Positions 7,747-16,364 are shown, counted from the stretch's first letter. The stretch: DNA of 48,650 nucleotides from CBDUBH01 sp965365345 (GCA_965365345.1 CBDUBH010000014.1:1-48650), one strand, 5' to 3'. The notes: generated from the letters alone by a model not told the origin. Numbers and translations are program-made.

Positions 7747-8532
7747 TCAAACTTTTTTCAAAAATCCTTTTATCATATCATTTACAAATCCCGGATTTTC
7801 GAGCGGAGCCATGTGTCCGGCGCGCGGAGCAACTGCAAATTCTGAATTTGAAATTTTCTCTGCCATTTTTCTCATTACTTCCGGCGGAGTTAAAGCATCA
7901 ACGGTTCCAGAAATTACAAGTGTCGGAATTTTTATATTTTCCAAGTACGGAGTTGTATCAGTTCGTGAAAGCATTGCAAGCAAACTTCCTTTTACACCAA
8001 CAGGATTTTCTTTTTTAGCGCGCTCAAAAGTCCTGTCAAAAATATCTTTATTTTTTTCAATTGTTTCCTTTGCAAAAGTTGCCGGAACAGTTGCTTCAAT
8101 AAACTTTTCGAGTCCTTCATTATTGATTGTTTTAATTCCGCTTGCGCGTTTTAATTTTGCTTCGGTATTATCAGCCTCACTTTTTGTATCGCATAAAATA
8201 AGTCCGGAAAATTTAAATTGATCCCTTTCTACAGCGCGCAAAGAAATATATCCGCCCATTGAAAGTCCGCAAAGTAAAGGATGTTTCAATTCAAGTTTAT
8301 CAATTATATCAAAAAGATCATCAACAAACATTTCCATTGTAAATTGTCCATCACCGGCTTCACTTTTCCCCAGTCCGCGAATATCATAAGTAACACAGTG
8401 AAATTCATCTTTTAAAAAATCAACTTGATTATCCCACATTGTGTGATCGTAAGGAAATCCATGAACAAAAATTATTGATTGCTGATTTCCTTTTCCACTC
8501 TCGTAAATTGCTAAATTATTTACTATATTCAT
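7747..8532 (-). CDS. alpha/beta hydrolase
   Basis: A 261-residue single-domain alpha/beta hydrolase. The oxyanion motif HGFPYD is at 24-29, the nucleophile elbow GLSMGG places Ser91, and the probable acid and base are Asp212 (SGTVDAL) and His240 (AGHMAP). AAAGGA precedes the ATG. No signal peptide is present, so it is cytoplasmic. It resembles 3-oxoadipate enol-lactonase and related esterases in layout, but no aromatic-degradation genes are nearby, so I do not name a substrate. Confidence 0.88.
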   Translation of the reverse strand: MNIVNNLAIYESGKGNQQSIIFVHGFPYDHTMWDNQVDFLKDEFHCVTYDIRGLGKSEAGDGQFTMEMFVDDLFDIIDKLELKHPLLCGLSMGGYISLRAVERDQFKFSGLILCDTKSEADNTEAKLKRASGIKTINNEGLEKFIEATVPATFAKETIEKNKDIFDRTFERAKKENPVGVKGSLLAMLSRTDTTPYLENIKIPTLVISGTVDALTPPEVMRKMAEKISNSEFAVAPRAGHMAPLENPGFVNDMIKGFLKKV

Positions 8533-8598
8533 TTTGATCCTTTAATATATTTGTAATTTCAATTTACAAAATTTTATAAAAATGTTTGGGGCAATTTT

Positions 8599-10263
8599 AT
8601 GAAAACTTTTCTTTCCGCAATTTTTCTGATCATTCTTTTACAGCAAAGTATTTTTTCTCAACCAGAATTTTATAAGGACACTTATCTTTTCCAAGTTGGA
8701 AGTGTAAGGCTTGGTATGGATAATAGAGGTTATTTAGGCAGACAAGCAATTGATTCAATGAGCACTTTGATAAGCGGAAAACAATATCTTTTTTCCAGTG
8801 GATTTTTACTTGGTGGAAAATTTCAAAATCAAGGTTGGTATAATGGTTCATCCGGTTACTCTTTATTTTCAGATTATTTTCCGGGAAAAGTTGGCTCAGA
8901 TCCTTTGTCGCAAAATAATAAAATTTATGTAGTCAGGAATTTTGATTTTGACCAAAGCTGGGAAACTTGGAAAGAAGCGGTAAAATTAGGTGCTTCATTT
9001 TATGATGGCGATAATGATGGAATTTATAATCCGCGAGATAAAAATCTAAATGGCAAATGGGATTTGAATGAAGATAAACCCGATGTTGTTGGTAATAAAA
9101 CCGCATGGTGCGTTTATAATGATGGCGTTCCAAAGAATTTGAGAAGAGTTGAACACGATCCAATGGGAATTGAAATTCAGCAATCAGTTTACGCATTTGA
9201 ATACTACGAAAACATTCCGACAACAATATTTATCAGATACAGAATTATCAATACCGGAAAAGTAGTTGATGTTTTGGAAGATATGAAATTCATGACAGCT
9301 TTTGATCCTGATCTTGATGATATCTGGGATGATTTCATGGGAAGTGCTAAAGATTTAAATGCCTCTTTCGTTTATAATGATTCAAATAAAACAGATATGG
9401 CTTTTATGCTTTCAGTAATTCAACCACCTTATTCATTTATTCCCGGAGTTTCTTTTGAAGATTCAAACGGTAACGGAATTTTTGATGAAGGTGAAACTGC
9501 TTTGGATAATGCTTATTTAAGCAAAACAGTTAACGGAACAGAAGTGATAAAAGGAGCAACAAATAAAGATCTATTGGGAATTTTTGATGGCGAATTTAAA
9601 AAAGGTCCATTAACTGATTACACTTTTGCTGATATTGTATTTTATAATGATACTGAATTTCATGATTTATTAGATCCTTGCGGTGAATATATGGGAAAAG
9701 TTTTCGGGGAATTTTGCGGAAATGTTGATCCCTATTTTATGTATTCCGGTGATCCGCTTAACAAAACCGGATGGATAAATACTTATCCGACAGATAAAAG
9801 GATTTACAATTTAACAAAACCTTTCCGTTTGGAAAAAGGAAAACCGCAGGATATTTATATTGCTTTAATTCCACAAATTGGTGATGCAAATTCAAGAGCA
9901 ATAACAAAAGCAAAACATTCGGCTGATTATGCAATGAGATTTCATCAGCAAGTAAATTATAATTTAGTAACTTCAGTTGAAGATGAAATTATAAATCCTG
10001 TAGAGTTTAAGCTTGATCAAAATTATCCTAATCCATTTAATCCAAGTACAGCGATAAACTATCAACTTTCAGGACAATCAAAAGTCGAATTAAAAATCTT
10101 TGATGTTTTGGGAAGAGAAGTTCAAACTTTGGTAAATGAAATTCAGAATGCGGGAAGTTATAAAGTAAATTTTGATGCTTCAAATTTGCCAAGCGGAATT
10201 TACATCTATCAAATTAAAGCTGATAATTTCATTCAATCTAAAAAAATGATATTGATGAAATAA
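8599..10263 (+). CDS. secreted type IX (Por) cargo protein, unknown function
   Basis: A 554-residue protein with a signal peptide (about residues 1-20, ending near IFSQ) and a C-terminal sorting domain: NYPNPFNPSTAINYQLS, then FDVLGREVQTLVNE, then LPSGIYIYQIKA and a final KKMILMK. This is the type A signal that sends proteins through the type IX system to the cell surface or medium. The body contains Asp/Asn-rich loops that look like calcium-binding sites (DGDNDGIYNP, DSNGNGIFDEGE). I recognise no catalytic domain. A hairpin with a T-rich tail follows the stop codon, and the gene appears to stand alone. Confidence 0.88.
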   Translation: MKTFLSAIFLIILLQQSIFSQPEFYKDTYLFQVGSVRLGMDNRGYLGRQAIDSMSTLISGKQYLFSSGFLLGGKFQNQGWYNGSSGYSLFSDYFPGKVGSDPLSQNNKIYVVRNFDFDQSWETWKEAVKLGASFYDGDNDGIYNPRDKNLNGKWDLNEDKPDVVGNKTAWCVYNDGVPKNLRRVEHDPMGIEIQQSVYAFEYYENIPTTIFIRYRIINTGKVVDVLEDMKFMTAFDPDLDDIWDDFMGSAKDLNASFVYNDSNKTDMAFMLSVIQPPYSFIPGVSFEDSNGNGIFDEGETALDNAYLSKTVNGTEVIKGATNKDLLGIFDGEFKKGPLTDYTFADIVFYNDTEFHDLLDPCGEYMGKVFGEFCGNVDPYFMYSGDPLNKTGWINTYPTDKRIYNLTKPFRLEKGKPQDIYIALIPQIGDANSRAITKAKHSADYAMRFHQQVNYNLVTSVEDEIINPVEFKLDQNYPNPFNPSTAINYQLSGQSKVELKIFDVLGREVQTLVNEIQNAGSYKVNFDASNLPSGIYIYQIKADNFIQSKKMILMK

Positions 10264-10293
10264 TTCTCAGAAATCAAAATTGTAATAATTTTC

Positions 10294-10332
10294 AAGCCTG
10301 CTTTATTTAATTAAATGCAGGCTTTATTTTTA
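10294..10332 (+). terminator. terminator after type IX cargo gene
   Basis: Stem AAGCCTGC (10294-10301) against GCAGGCTT (10317-10324), an AT-rich loop and a TATTTTTATTT tail, 31 bases after the stop codon. Confidence 0.75.
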
Positions 10333-10379
10333 TTTCATATTTTAATTTAAATGTTTTAGAAATTTTCGGAATAGCTATT

Positions 10380-11609
10380 TTGAATAAATTTGAAATCGGA
10401 ATTATCGGCGGTGGCGCTGCGGGACTAATGGCTGCAATTTCCGCCGTTGAAAACGGAAGCAAAAGCGTTTCAATTTTTGAAAGCAATGTTCGCTGCGGAA
10501 CTAAAATTTTAATGAGCGGCGGAACTCGCTGCAATGTTACAAATGAAATTGTAAAACCGGACCATTTCTTCGGCGGGAATAAAAATTTTATCAAAAATGT
10601 TTTGGCGGCATTTGATGTAAATTCAACTTTGAAATTTTTTTCAAGACTTGGCGTTGAATTAAAATTGGAGCCGACCGGAAAATATTTCCCGGTTGATAAT
10701 AAAGCCATTTCAGTATTAAATTCATTATTGAAAAGATGTGATGAACTTGGTGTTAAAATATTCACTTCAACAAAAATATTACTAACGAAAAAAAATGATT
10801 CAATATTTACACTCCATTCAAAAAATGAAATTTATGAAGTTGAAAAATTAATTATAACAACAGGCGGAAAATCTTATCCTACAACCGGAAGTGACGGCAG
10901 TGGTTACGAAATTGCAAAATCATTTGGACATAAAATTAATTTAACATTTCCCGCATTAACCCCGATTTTATTGAATGAACCGAAGCTGCAAAATTTAAGT
11001 GGAATTACAATTACCGCAAAATTAATTTTGTTTATCAACAATAAAAAACATTTCGAAACTGAAAATTCACTTTTGCTTACTCATTTCGGCCTAAGCGGAC
11101 CTTGCGCATTAAATATCAGTCGTGAAGCAGATAGATTGAAAAATGAAGACATAAAATTGATCTTAAACTTTCTGCCTGAATTTACTTACGATACTTTGAT
11201 TCAAAAATTGAAAGAAATAAAAAATATAAATCGGGAAAGATCAGTTTTAAATTTCTTCAAGGAAAAACTTCCGCTGAATTTATGCTTAACTCTTTTTGAA
11301 ATTTCAAAAGTTGATTCATCAAAAAAGTTCAACGTAATTTCAAATGATGAATTAAAAAAAATAACAAATTCATTTTCAAATTATGAGTTGAAATTTGCCG
11401 GAGTAAAAGGATTTGCCCAGGCGGAAGTTACCGCAGGCGGAATTCCTTTAGATGAAATTAAATTTCAAACAATGGAATCTAAATTAATTTCAAATTTATT
11501 TTTTGCAGGTGAGATTTTGGATGTTGATGGAATAATCGGCGGATACAATTTCCAATGGGCTTGGAGCACCGGATTTATTGCGGGAAAAGCCGCATCAAGT
11601 AAAAAGTAA
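10380..11609 (+). CDS. NAD(P)/FAD-dependent oxidoreductase, BaiN/HI0933 family
   Basis: A 409-residue flavoprotein. The FAD-binding Rossmann motif GIIGGGAAGLMAA starts at residue 8, a family block SGGTRCNVTN follows near 47, and the C-terminus has FAGEILDVDGIIGGYNFQWA, the characteristic end of the HI0933 (YhiN/BaiN) family. The best start is TTG at 10380: no in-frame ATG precedes the Rossmann fold and the N-terminus matches the expected length. The substrate of most family members is unknown. A 21-base tandem repeat overlaps its last codons. Confidence 0.88.
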   Translation: MNKFEIGIIGGGAAGLMAAISAVENGSKSVSIFESNVRCGTKILMSGGTRCNVTNEIVKPDHFFGGNKNFIKNVLAAFDVNSTLKFFSRLGVELKLEPTGKYFPVDNKAISVLNSLLKRCDELGVKIFTSTKILLTKKNDSIFTLHSKNEIYEVEKLIITTGGKSYPTTGSDGSGYEIAKSFGHKINLTFPALTPILLNEPKLQNLSGITITAKLILFINNKKHFETENSLLLTHFGLSGPCALNISREADRLKNEDIKLILNFLPEFTYDTLIQKLKEIKNINRERSVLNFFKEKLPLNLCLTLFEISKVDSSKKFNVISNDELKKITNSFSNYELKFAGVKGFAQAEVTAGGIPLDEIKFQTMESKLISNLFFAGEILDVDGIIGGYNFQWAWSTGFIAGKAASSKK

Positions 11610-11651
11610 AAATGCAATAGTAAAAAGTAAAAATGCAAAAGTAAAAAGTAA
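11598..11651 (+). repeat. 21-base tandem repeat, about 2.5 copies
   Basis: The unit AGTAAAAAGTAAAAATGCAA plus one variable base occurs at 11598-11618 and 11619-11639, with a partial third copy to about 11651. The first copy supplies the last two or three codons and the stop of the flavoprotein gene. Each unit also contains the shorter word AGTAAAAA twice. Confidence 0.85.
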
Positions 11652-11778
11652 TGAAGAATTCAGAATGTAAAATGTTGAATTTGTTTAATTAAAAAATTGT
11701 AAAAAATTGTAATAAATGAATTATCATTCAATTATAATTTGTAATTTTGTTCTAATCAAAAACAAAATCTTTATCTTT

Positions 11779-12675
11779 ATGAAAAATCTATTTAAAAATA
11801 TTTCAATTTTCATTTTCGCATTTTTCATTTTATTTAATTCAATAAATTTTTCTCAAGAAGAAATGAGTGATAATTCGAATATTATTTTTGTTAAAGATTT
11901 CCAATCAAAATTAATTGCAGCGCGCAATATTGAAATCTGGCTTCCGCCTTCGTATTCAAAAAATGAAAATCAAAAATTTCCGGTTCTATATATGCATGAT
12001 GGACAAAATGTTTTTAATCCAAATACTTCCTACACAAAAATTGATTGGGGAGTTGATGAAGCAATGACAGAGTTGATAAAAAAAGGCGAGGTTAATGAAG
12101 CGATTGTTATCGGGATCTGGAACACTGAAAAAAGATTTGAAGAATATATGCCGCAAAGAGCAGCTGAAATTTATAAAGAAAATAATAAAAATTATCCTCG
12201 CGAAGCAGATGAAATAATTTCTGATAATTATCTGAAGTTTATTGTTGAAGAATTGAAACCATTTATTGATTCAAATTACAGGACTTTAACCGAAAATCAA
12301 AATACTTTTATCATGGGTTCGAGTATGGGCGGACTGATTTCTGCTTATGCGGTTTGCGAGTATCCTGAAATTTTCAGTGCTGCAGGATGTGTTTCAACTC
12401 ATTGGCCGGTTGGTGAAGGAATTATGATCGATTATTTGAAAAAGAATTTGCCGGCTCCGGAAAATCATAAATTCTATTTTGATTTTGGTACCGAAACACT
12501 TGACGCGCAATATGAACCTTTTCAAATCAAAGCCGATGAAGTAATGAGCATTGCGGGATATGAAGAAGGTAAAAATTGGATAACGAAAAAATTCCCGGGT
12601 GAAGGGCATACTGAGAAAGCCTGGAGAAAAAGAGTTCACATTCCTTTGAAATTTTTGCTCGGCACAAAAAAATAA
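11779..12675 (+). CDS. exported esterase of the enterochelin esterase/esterase D type
   Basis: A 298-residue alpha/beta hydrolase. I place the start at 11779 (MKNLFKNIS), since this gives a proper signal peptide with a long hydrophobic core ending near INFSQ; the frame can extend 21 codons upstream but those residues fit poorly. Motifs: LYMHDGQNVF, the nucleophile elbow GSSMGGL, and a C-terminal GEGHTEKAW that probably supplies the catalytic His. Relatives cleave siderophore or acyl esters, and many are misannotated phosphonate or cellulosome esterases; nothing nearby decides the substrate. It is likely periplasmic or surface located. Confidence 0.85.
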   Translation: MKNLFKNISIFIFAFFILFNSINFSQEEMSDNSNIIFVKDFQSKLIAARNIEIWLPPSYSKNENQKFPVLYMHDGQNVFNPNTSYTKIDWGVDEAMTELIKKGEVNEAIVIGIWNTEKRFEEYMPQRAAEIYKENNKNYPREADEIISDNYLKFIVEELKPFIDSNYRTLTENQNTFIMGSSMGGLISAYAVCEYPEIFSAAGCVSTHWPVGEGIMIDYLKKNLPAPENHKFYFDFGTETLDAQYEPFQIKADEVMSIAGYEEGKNWITKKFPGEGHTEKAWRKRVHIPLKFLLGTKK

Positions 12676-12812
12676 AAAAATATCTTCCGGAGGTTGAAAT
12701 TTAAGAGTAAATATCTTATTTTCAGATGTTTAAGTCTTGAATTTATTCTTAGCTTTTATTATTATAAAATGAATATTTTCCTTTTCTATTATCCTTATTA
12801 AAGAAAATTATT

Positions 12813-12820
12813 TATCTTTA
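12813..12820 (+). promoter_or_regulatory. possible Bacteroidota-type -7 box of the ferredoxin gene
   Basis: TATCTTTA resembles the TAnnTTTG element of Bacteroidota promoters and lies 23 bases before the ATG. No clear TTTG -33 box is at the right distance, so support is weak. Confidence 0.2.
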
Positions 12821-12843
12821 TATATCATTACAAGGAGTTTAAC

Positions 12844-13182
12844 ATGGCAATCAAAATAACGGAAGAATGCATCAATTGCGGCGCTTGTGAACCCGAATGC
12901 CCAAATACTGCAATTTATGAAGGCGGAAACCTTTGGGAACTTGGCGGCAAAACTTATAACGAAGATGAACCTGCTCCATTAACCGGCGATAATACATTTT
13001 TCAAAAGCGATGTTTTTTACATTGTACCTGATAAATGCACCGAATGTAAAGGATTCCACGATGAACCTCAATGTGCTGCTGTTTGTCCTGTTGATGTTTG
13101 CGTTCCTGATGAAAAACATCCTGAAACTGAAGAAGAATTATTGAAGAAAAAAGATTGGCTGGATGAAGTTGGCCGCGGTTAA
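12844..13182 (+). CDS. 2[4Fe-4S] ferredoxin
   Basis: A 112-residue small electron carrier. The first cluster motif is classic: Cys9, Cys12, Cys15 and Cys19 in ECINCGACEPECP. The second, CTECKGFHDEPQCAAVCP, has the eight-residue insertion between its second and third Cys that marks the YfhL/Alvin-type ferredoxins. The C-terminus is acidic. AAGGAG sits ahead of the ATG, and a strong terminator follows, so this is a single-gene unit. The partner enzymes are not evident from the neighbourhood. Confidence 0.95.
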   Translation: MAIKITEECINCGACEPECPNTAIYEGGNLWELGGKTYNEDEPAPLTGDNTFFKSDVFYIVPDKCTECKGFHDEPQCAAVCPVDVCVPDEKHPETEEELLKKKDWLDEVGRG

Positions 13183-13200
13183 TCTTTAAAAATTTTTATT

Positions 13201-13240
13201 AAACCGTAGTTCATTTTTGAATTACGGTTTTTTTATTTTA
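13201..13240 (+). terminator. terminator after ferredoxin gene
   Basis: A 13-base stem, AAACCGTAGTTCA against TGAATTACGGTTT with one G-U pair, loop of four, then a run of seven T. Confidence 0.9.
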
Positions 13241-13277
13241 AAATAAAATTGATATCAAATATCTTTGCAATTAAAAT

Positions 13278-13304
13278 TTCCCATTAAAAAAGGGGGTTGT
13301 TTGA
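13278..13304 (+). repeat. C-run/G-run intergenic element, short copy A
   Basis: TTCCCATTAAAAAAGGGGG followed by TTGTTTGA; a shortened form of the element at 18773-18810, lying between the ferredoxin terminator and the MBL hydrolase gene. Confidence 0.55.
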
Positions 13305-13441
13305 TCTTAATTTATTGAAAAGTATTTTAATGCGAAAAGTCATTTGATATTGTAAAAAATGTCACTCCGGCAAAGTCTGTGGTCATAAATTTTTCAAATA
13401 AATAAATTTCACAGTTAAAATTTTTGCTTAGGGAAAATCTT

Positions 13442-14287
13442 ATGCAGATCGGCAAATACAAAATTCATCAGATCAATTCCGGAACATTTAAATTAGATGG
13501 TGGTGCAATGTTCGGAATAATTCCTAAAACTTTGTGGGAAAGAAATAATCCCGCCGATGAAGTAAACCGCGTAACGCTTGCTGCACGGCTTCTTTTATTA
13601 ATTTCTGAAAATAAAAAGATTTTGATTGATACCGGAATGGGCGAAAAGTGGGATGAAAAATCAAAATTCATTTATGATATCGAACAAAAAGAAAATGCGC
13701 TTTTAAGTTCACTTGCAGAATTTCAAATTGATAAAAATGAAATTACGGATGTAATTTTAACTCATCTTCATTTTGATCACGCTGGAGGTGCAGTTATTGA
13801 AGAAAACGGAAAATTGATTCCGGCTTTTCCCAATGCAAAATATTTCGTGCAAAAACAAAATTTTGAATGGGCAAAAAATCCGAGCGATCGCGATAGAGGA
13901 AGTTATTTAAAACAAAATTTCATTCCGCTTTACGAAGCCGGAGTTCTAAATTTACTTGATGGAAATTCACAAATTGATGATGAGATCGAAACTTTTGTAA
14001 TAAACGGACACACATTTGGACAGCAGCTCGTAAAAATTTCAGATTCATCAAACACGATTTTATACAGCGGTGATCTGCTTCCGTTTTCATCGCACATTCA
14101 TTTGCCGTACATTATGGGCTACGATTTGCAGCCGGTTGTAACTTTAGAAGAAAAGAAAAAATATTTACGCAATGCTTTGGAAGAAGATTGGAAACTTTTC
14201 TTTGAGCATGATCCGTTTTCTGCTTATGTAACTGTTGAACAATCTGAAAAAGGATATAAAATAAAAGAAAAATTTGAGGAAATTTAA
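13442..14287 (+). CDS. MBL-fold metallohydrolase
   Basis: A 281-residue metallo-beta-lactamase fold hydrolase. I use the ATG at 13442, with AGGG nearby, rather than an in-frame TTG six codons earlier. The zinc motif HLHFDH covers residues 108-113, and further ligands are expected in NGHTFGQQ, YSGDLLP and FEHDP. The layout is like the AiiA lactonase/glyoxalase II-like branch, without a signal peptide. It overlaps the next gene (Rieske protein) by one base, so the pair is translationally coupled. The substrate cannot be told from sequence. Confidence 0.88.
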   Translation: MQIGKYKIHQINSGTFKLDGGAMFGIIPKTLWERNNPADEVNRVTLAARLLLLISENKKILIDTGMGEKWDEKSKFIYDIEQKENALLSSLAEFQIDKNEITDVILTHLHFDHAGGAVIEENGKLIPAFPNAKYFVQKQNFEWAKNPSDRDRGSYLKQNFIPLYEAGVLNLLDGNSQIDDEIETFVINGHTFGQQLVKISDSSNTILYSGDLLPFSSHIHLPYIMGYDLQPVVTLEEKKKYLRNALEEDWKLFFEHDPFSAYVTVEQSEKGYKIKEKFEEI

Positions 14288-14625
14288 TGTTCGAAACTGA
14301 AAATGAATTTAAAAAAGTTTGCAGTATAAAAGATCTTAAAGAAAAAGAAGGGAAAAAGTTTTTAGTTGATGATGTTGAAATTGCGGTATTCAAAATTGAT
14401 GGCGAAATTTTTGCCGTCAATAATGTTTGTCCGCATCAGCATTCGGCAATAATTTACGATGGCTTTGTTGAAAATTGCCATGTGGTTTGTCCCGCGCACG
14501 GCTGGGAATTTGATCTGCGCACCGGAAAATTAAAAAGCGGCGGCAAAGGATTGGATTCATACGAAACAAAAATTGAAGGTGAAAATGTTTTCGTAAGAGT
14601 TTACAAAAAACAATTGAAATGGTAA
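14287..14625 (+). CDS. Rieske [2Fe-2S] protein
   Basis: A 112-residue soluble Rieske ferredoxin-like protein. The two cluster boxes are CPHQH (Cys48, His50) and CPAHGWEFD (Cys68, His71). It has the length of NirD or the ferredoxin component of dioxygenases and no membrane anchor. Its ATG overlaps the stop of the MBL hydrolase gene (TAATG), which suggests the two work together, perhaps with the Rieske protein feeding electrons to an oxygenase encoded elsewhere. No oxygenase gene is seen here. Confidence 0.92.
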   Translation: MFETENEFKKVCSIKDLKEKEGKKFLVDDVEIAVFKIDGEIFAVNNVCPHQHSAIIYDGFVENCHVVCPAHGWEFDLRTGKLKSGGKGLDSYETKIEGENVFVRVYKKQLKW

Positions 14626-14643
14626 TAATCAATTAAAAATTAA

Positions 14644-14674
14644 AAAGATTCAAAGATTCAAAGATTCAAAGATT
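14644..14674 (+). repeat. tandem AAAGATTC repeat
   Basis: The 8-base unit AAAGATTC is repeated nearly four times, directly after the Rieske gene. Confidence 0.9.
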
Positions 14675-14832
14675 TGGAAGATTTAGATTACGCTGTCATT
14701 CACGCAAGCGAAGCGCATCGGGAATCAGACAGCGGAAAAGAAAAGTAGATATATACGAAGAATAGAAGAAAAATTTTTCTGATTCCGGACAAGCCGGAAT
14801 GACAAATTTTATATTCAATATTGCTAAAATTC

Positions 14833-14865
14833 ATTTCGAATCCGCCTTAGGCGGAGAGAAATCTT
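14833..14865 (+). repeat. 33-base palindromic element, copy 1
   Basis: Contains the palindrome TCCGCCTTAGGCGGA flanked by TTTCGAA and GAGAAATCTT. An exact reverse-complement copy lies at 16271-16303. Confidence 0.85.
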
Positions 14866-14877
14866 CGATTTATAATT

Positions 14878-14912
14878 CTCCCTTAAAAAAAGGGGAATAA
14901 AAGAAGGTTGTT
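14878..14912 (+). repeat. C-run/G-run intergenic element, copy B
   Basis: CTCCCTTAAAAAAAGGGG followed by AATAAAAGAAGGTTG. Related copies are at 13278-13304 (short), 16326-16364 (diverged) and 18773-18810 (best preserved). Confidence 0.7.
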
Positions 14913-15201
14913 TCCAATTTATTCTTATTACTACTTTTACAACTTTGTCATTCCGGCTTGTCCGGAATCCTTTTTTTGTTACGAAAAGATTAAGTTTAAG
15001 ATGGACTAAATAATTATTAAAGTATTATTTTCATTATGAGAGTTTAATTTCAATCTCAATCTTGAATTATTCGCATTCTCAAAAATCTTCTCAAATCTTT
15101 TTAACTTTTTATTTCGAAAAATTATGATAAAGAATTCAAAAATTTAAAGTAATTAAATTAAACTGAAAACTAACAAACTGAAAGCTGTTAACTAAACAAA
15201 A

Positions 15202-16122
15202 ATGCTTGATAATCAAATTGTAATAAATAAAGCAAAAGAAATTGGATTCGATTTAATCGGATTTGCAAAAGCCCAAGAATTAAAAGACGAAATTCAAAAT
15301 CTTGAAATTTGGTTAAGCAAAAATTTTCAAGCCGGAATGGCGTACATGGAAAAAAATATCGAAAAGCGCCGCGATGTTAAAAATATTTTTCCAAATGCTA
15401 AAAGCGTAATTTCACTTGCTAAAAATTATTTTATTAATGAAGAATATTCAGAAAAACCAGATACCGGAAAAGTTTCGCGCTATGCTTGGGGAGTTGATTA
15501 TCATTTTGTGCTTTGGGATAAATTAGATCAGTTAATAAAATCTTTAAAAGAAATTGATCCGGAATTTGATGCAATTTATTATGTTGATACCGGTCCTGTT
15601 ATGGATAAAGTCTGGGCGAAAAAAGCCGGCTTGGGCTGGATCGGCAAACACACAAATTTAATTTCAAAAGAATTCGGGAGTTGGATTTTTCTCGCGAATA
15701 TAATTACGAATTATGATTTTAATTTTTCAGAACAAGTTGAAGATTTTTGCGGAACTTGCACGCGCTGTATTGATGCATGCCCGACAAACGCAATTGCTCA
15801 AGAATATGTTGTTGATGCGAACAAATGCATTTCATATTTAACAATAGAAAATAAAGGCGAAATTGCAGATGAGTTTAAAGGAAAATTTGAGAATTGGATT
15901 TTTGGTTGCGATATTTGTCAGGAAGTTTGTCCGTGGAATATAAAATTCAAAAAAGAAACCGGTGAACCGAAATTCAAACTTGAAAATAAAAATAAAGAAT
16001 TTAAAATTTCAGAAATTTTACAAATGGAAAATCCGGATTTCAAAAAAATATTTGAATTCAGTCCGATAAAAAGGAGCAAATTAAAAGGATTAAAACGCAA
16101 CGCAGAATTTTTGAAAAAGTAA
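15202..16122 (+). CDS. queG: epoxyqueuosine reductase
   Basis: A 306-residue cobalamin- and Fe-S-dependent reductase that performs the last step of queuosine synthesis in tRNA. It shows the family pattern: an N-terminal catalytic part with VSRYAWGVDYH and the acid region YYVDTGPVMDK, then GLGWIGKHTN, then two [4Fe-4S] motifs, the first at Cys183-Cys186-Cys189-Cys193 and the second in CDICQEVCPWN. It lacks the C-terminal HEAT-like region of the longest homologues, which is common. It stands alone between two repeat-filled gaps. Confidence 0.95.
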   Translation: MLDNQIVINKAKEIGFDLIGFAKAQELKDEIQNLEIWLSKNFQAGMAYMEKNIEKRRDVKNIFPNAKSVISLAKNYFINEEYSEKPDTGKVSRYAWGVDYHFVLWDKLDQLIKSLKEIDPEFDAIYYVDTGPVMDKVWAKKAGLGWIGKHTNLISKEFGSWIFLANIITNYDFNFSEQVEDFCGTCTRCIDACPTNAIAQEYVVDANKCISYLTIENKGEIADEFKGKFENWIFGCDICQEVCPWNIKFKKETGEPKFKLENKNKEFKISEILQMENPDFKKIFEFSPIKRSKLKGLKRNAEFLKK

Positions 16123-16270
16123 ATTTTCAGGAAAAAAGTTTTACCACAGAGACACAAAGACACAGAGAGAAATTTAAAAAGATAAAAGGATTAGAAAGAT
16201 TAAATTTTGATTTTGTCATTGGGTGTGAAGATGAAATCGAAACGACGCGGCAATCTTTTTTGCTTTAATA

Positions 16271-16303
16271 AAGATTTCTCTCCGCCTAAGGCGGATTCGA
16301 AAT
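16271..16303 (-). repeat. 33-base palindromic element, copy 2
   Basis: Exact reverse complement of 14833-14865, containing CTCCGCCTAAGGCGGA, followed by TGACAAA as in the REP-like arms. Confidence 0.85.
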
Positions 16304-16325
16304 GACAAATTAATTTTTCAAAACT

Positions 16326-16364
16326 TCCTCTCACTTTTTAAGGAGAGGAATAAGAGGTGAGGGT
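16326..16364 (+). repeat. C-run/G-run intergenic element, diverged copy D
   Basis: CCTCTCACTTTTTAAGGAGAGG followed by AATAAGAGGTGAGGG shows the same order as copies B and C: pyrimidine arm, A/T spacer, purine arm, then a second purine arm. The sequence differs, so relation by structure is clearer than by identity. Confidence 0.45.

Larger units (their letters stand above)
14781..14969. repeat. REP-like inverted pair
   Basis: Positions 14781-14806 and 14944-14969 are exact reverse complements of 26 bases, 137 bases apart. Each arm itself folds (ATTCCGG, five-base loop, CCGGAAT). This is the build of bacterial REP/BIME elements. No transposase frame lies between them. Confidence 0.8.
14626..15201. 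other. repeat-filled intergenic region
   Basis: No coding frame of interest in 576 bases. It contains an 8-base tandem repeat (14644-14674), a GTCATTC...GGGAATC palindrome-like element (about 14695-14726), a 26-base inverted pair (14781-14806 and 14944-14969), a 33-base palindromic element (14833-14865) and a C-run/G-run element (14878-14912). The last 200 bases before queG are AT-rich and show nothing clear. Confidence 0.8.

Noticed and set aside
7811..8221. Plus-strand 136-residue frame
   Set aside because: Antisense to the alpha/beta hydrolase; a mirror frame with no motif.
10307..10765. Minus-strand 152-residue frame
   Set aside because: It is antisense to the N-terminal FAD-binding part of the BaiN/HI0933-like gene, whose protein motifs are unmistakable.
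14112..14420. Minus-strand 102-residue frame
   Set aside because: Spans the ends of the MBL and Rieske genes on the opposite strand; no start signal and no family.
14781..14969. Inverted pair considered as an insertion sequence
   Set aside because: Only 137 bases lie between the arms and no transposase frame is present.
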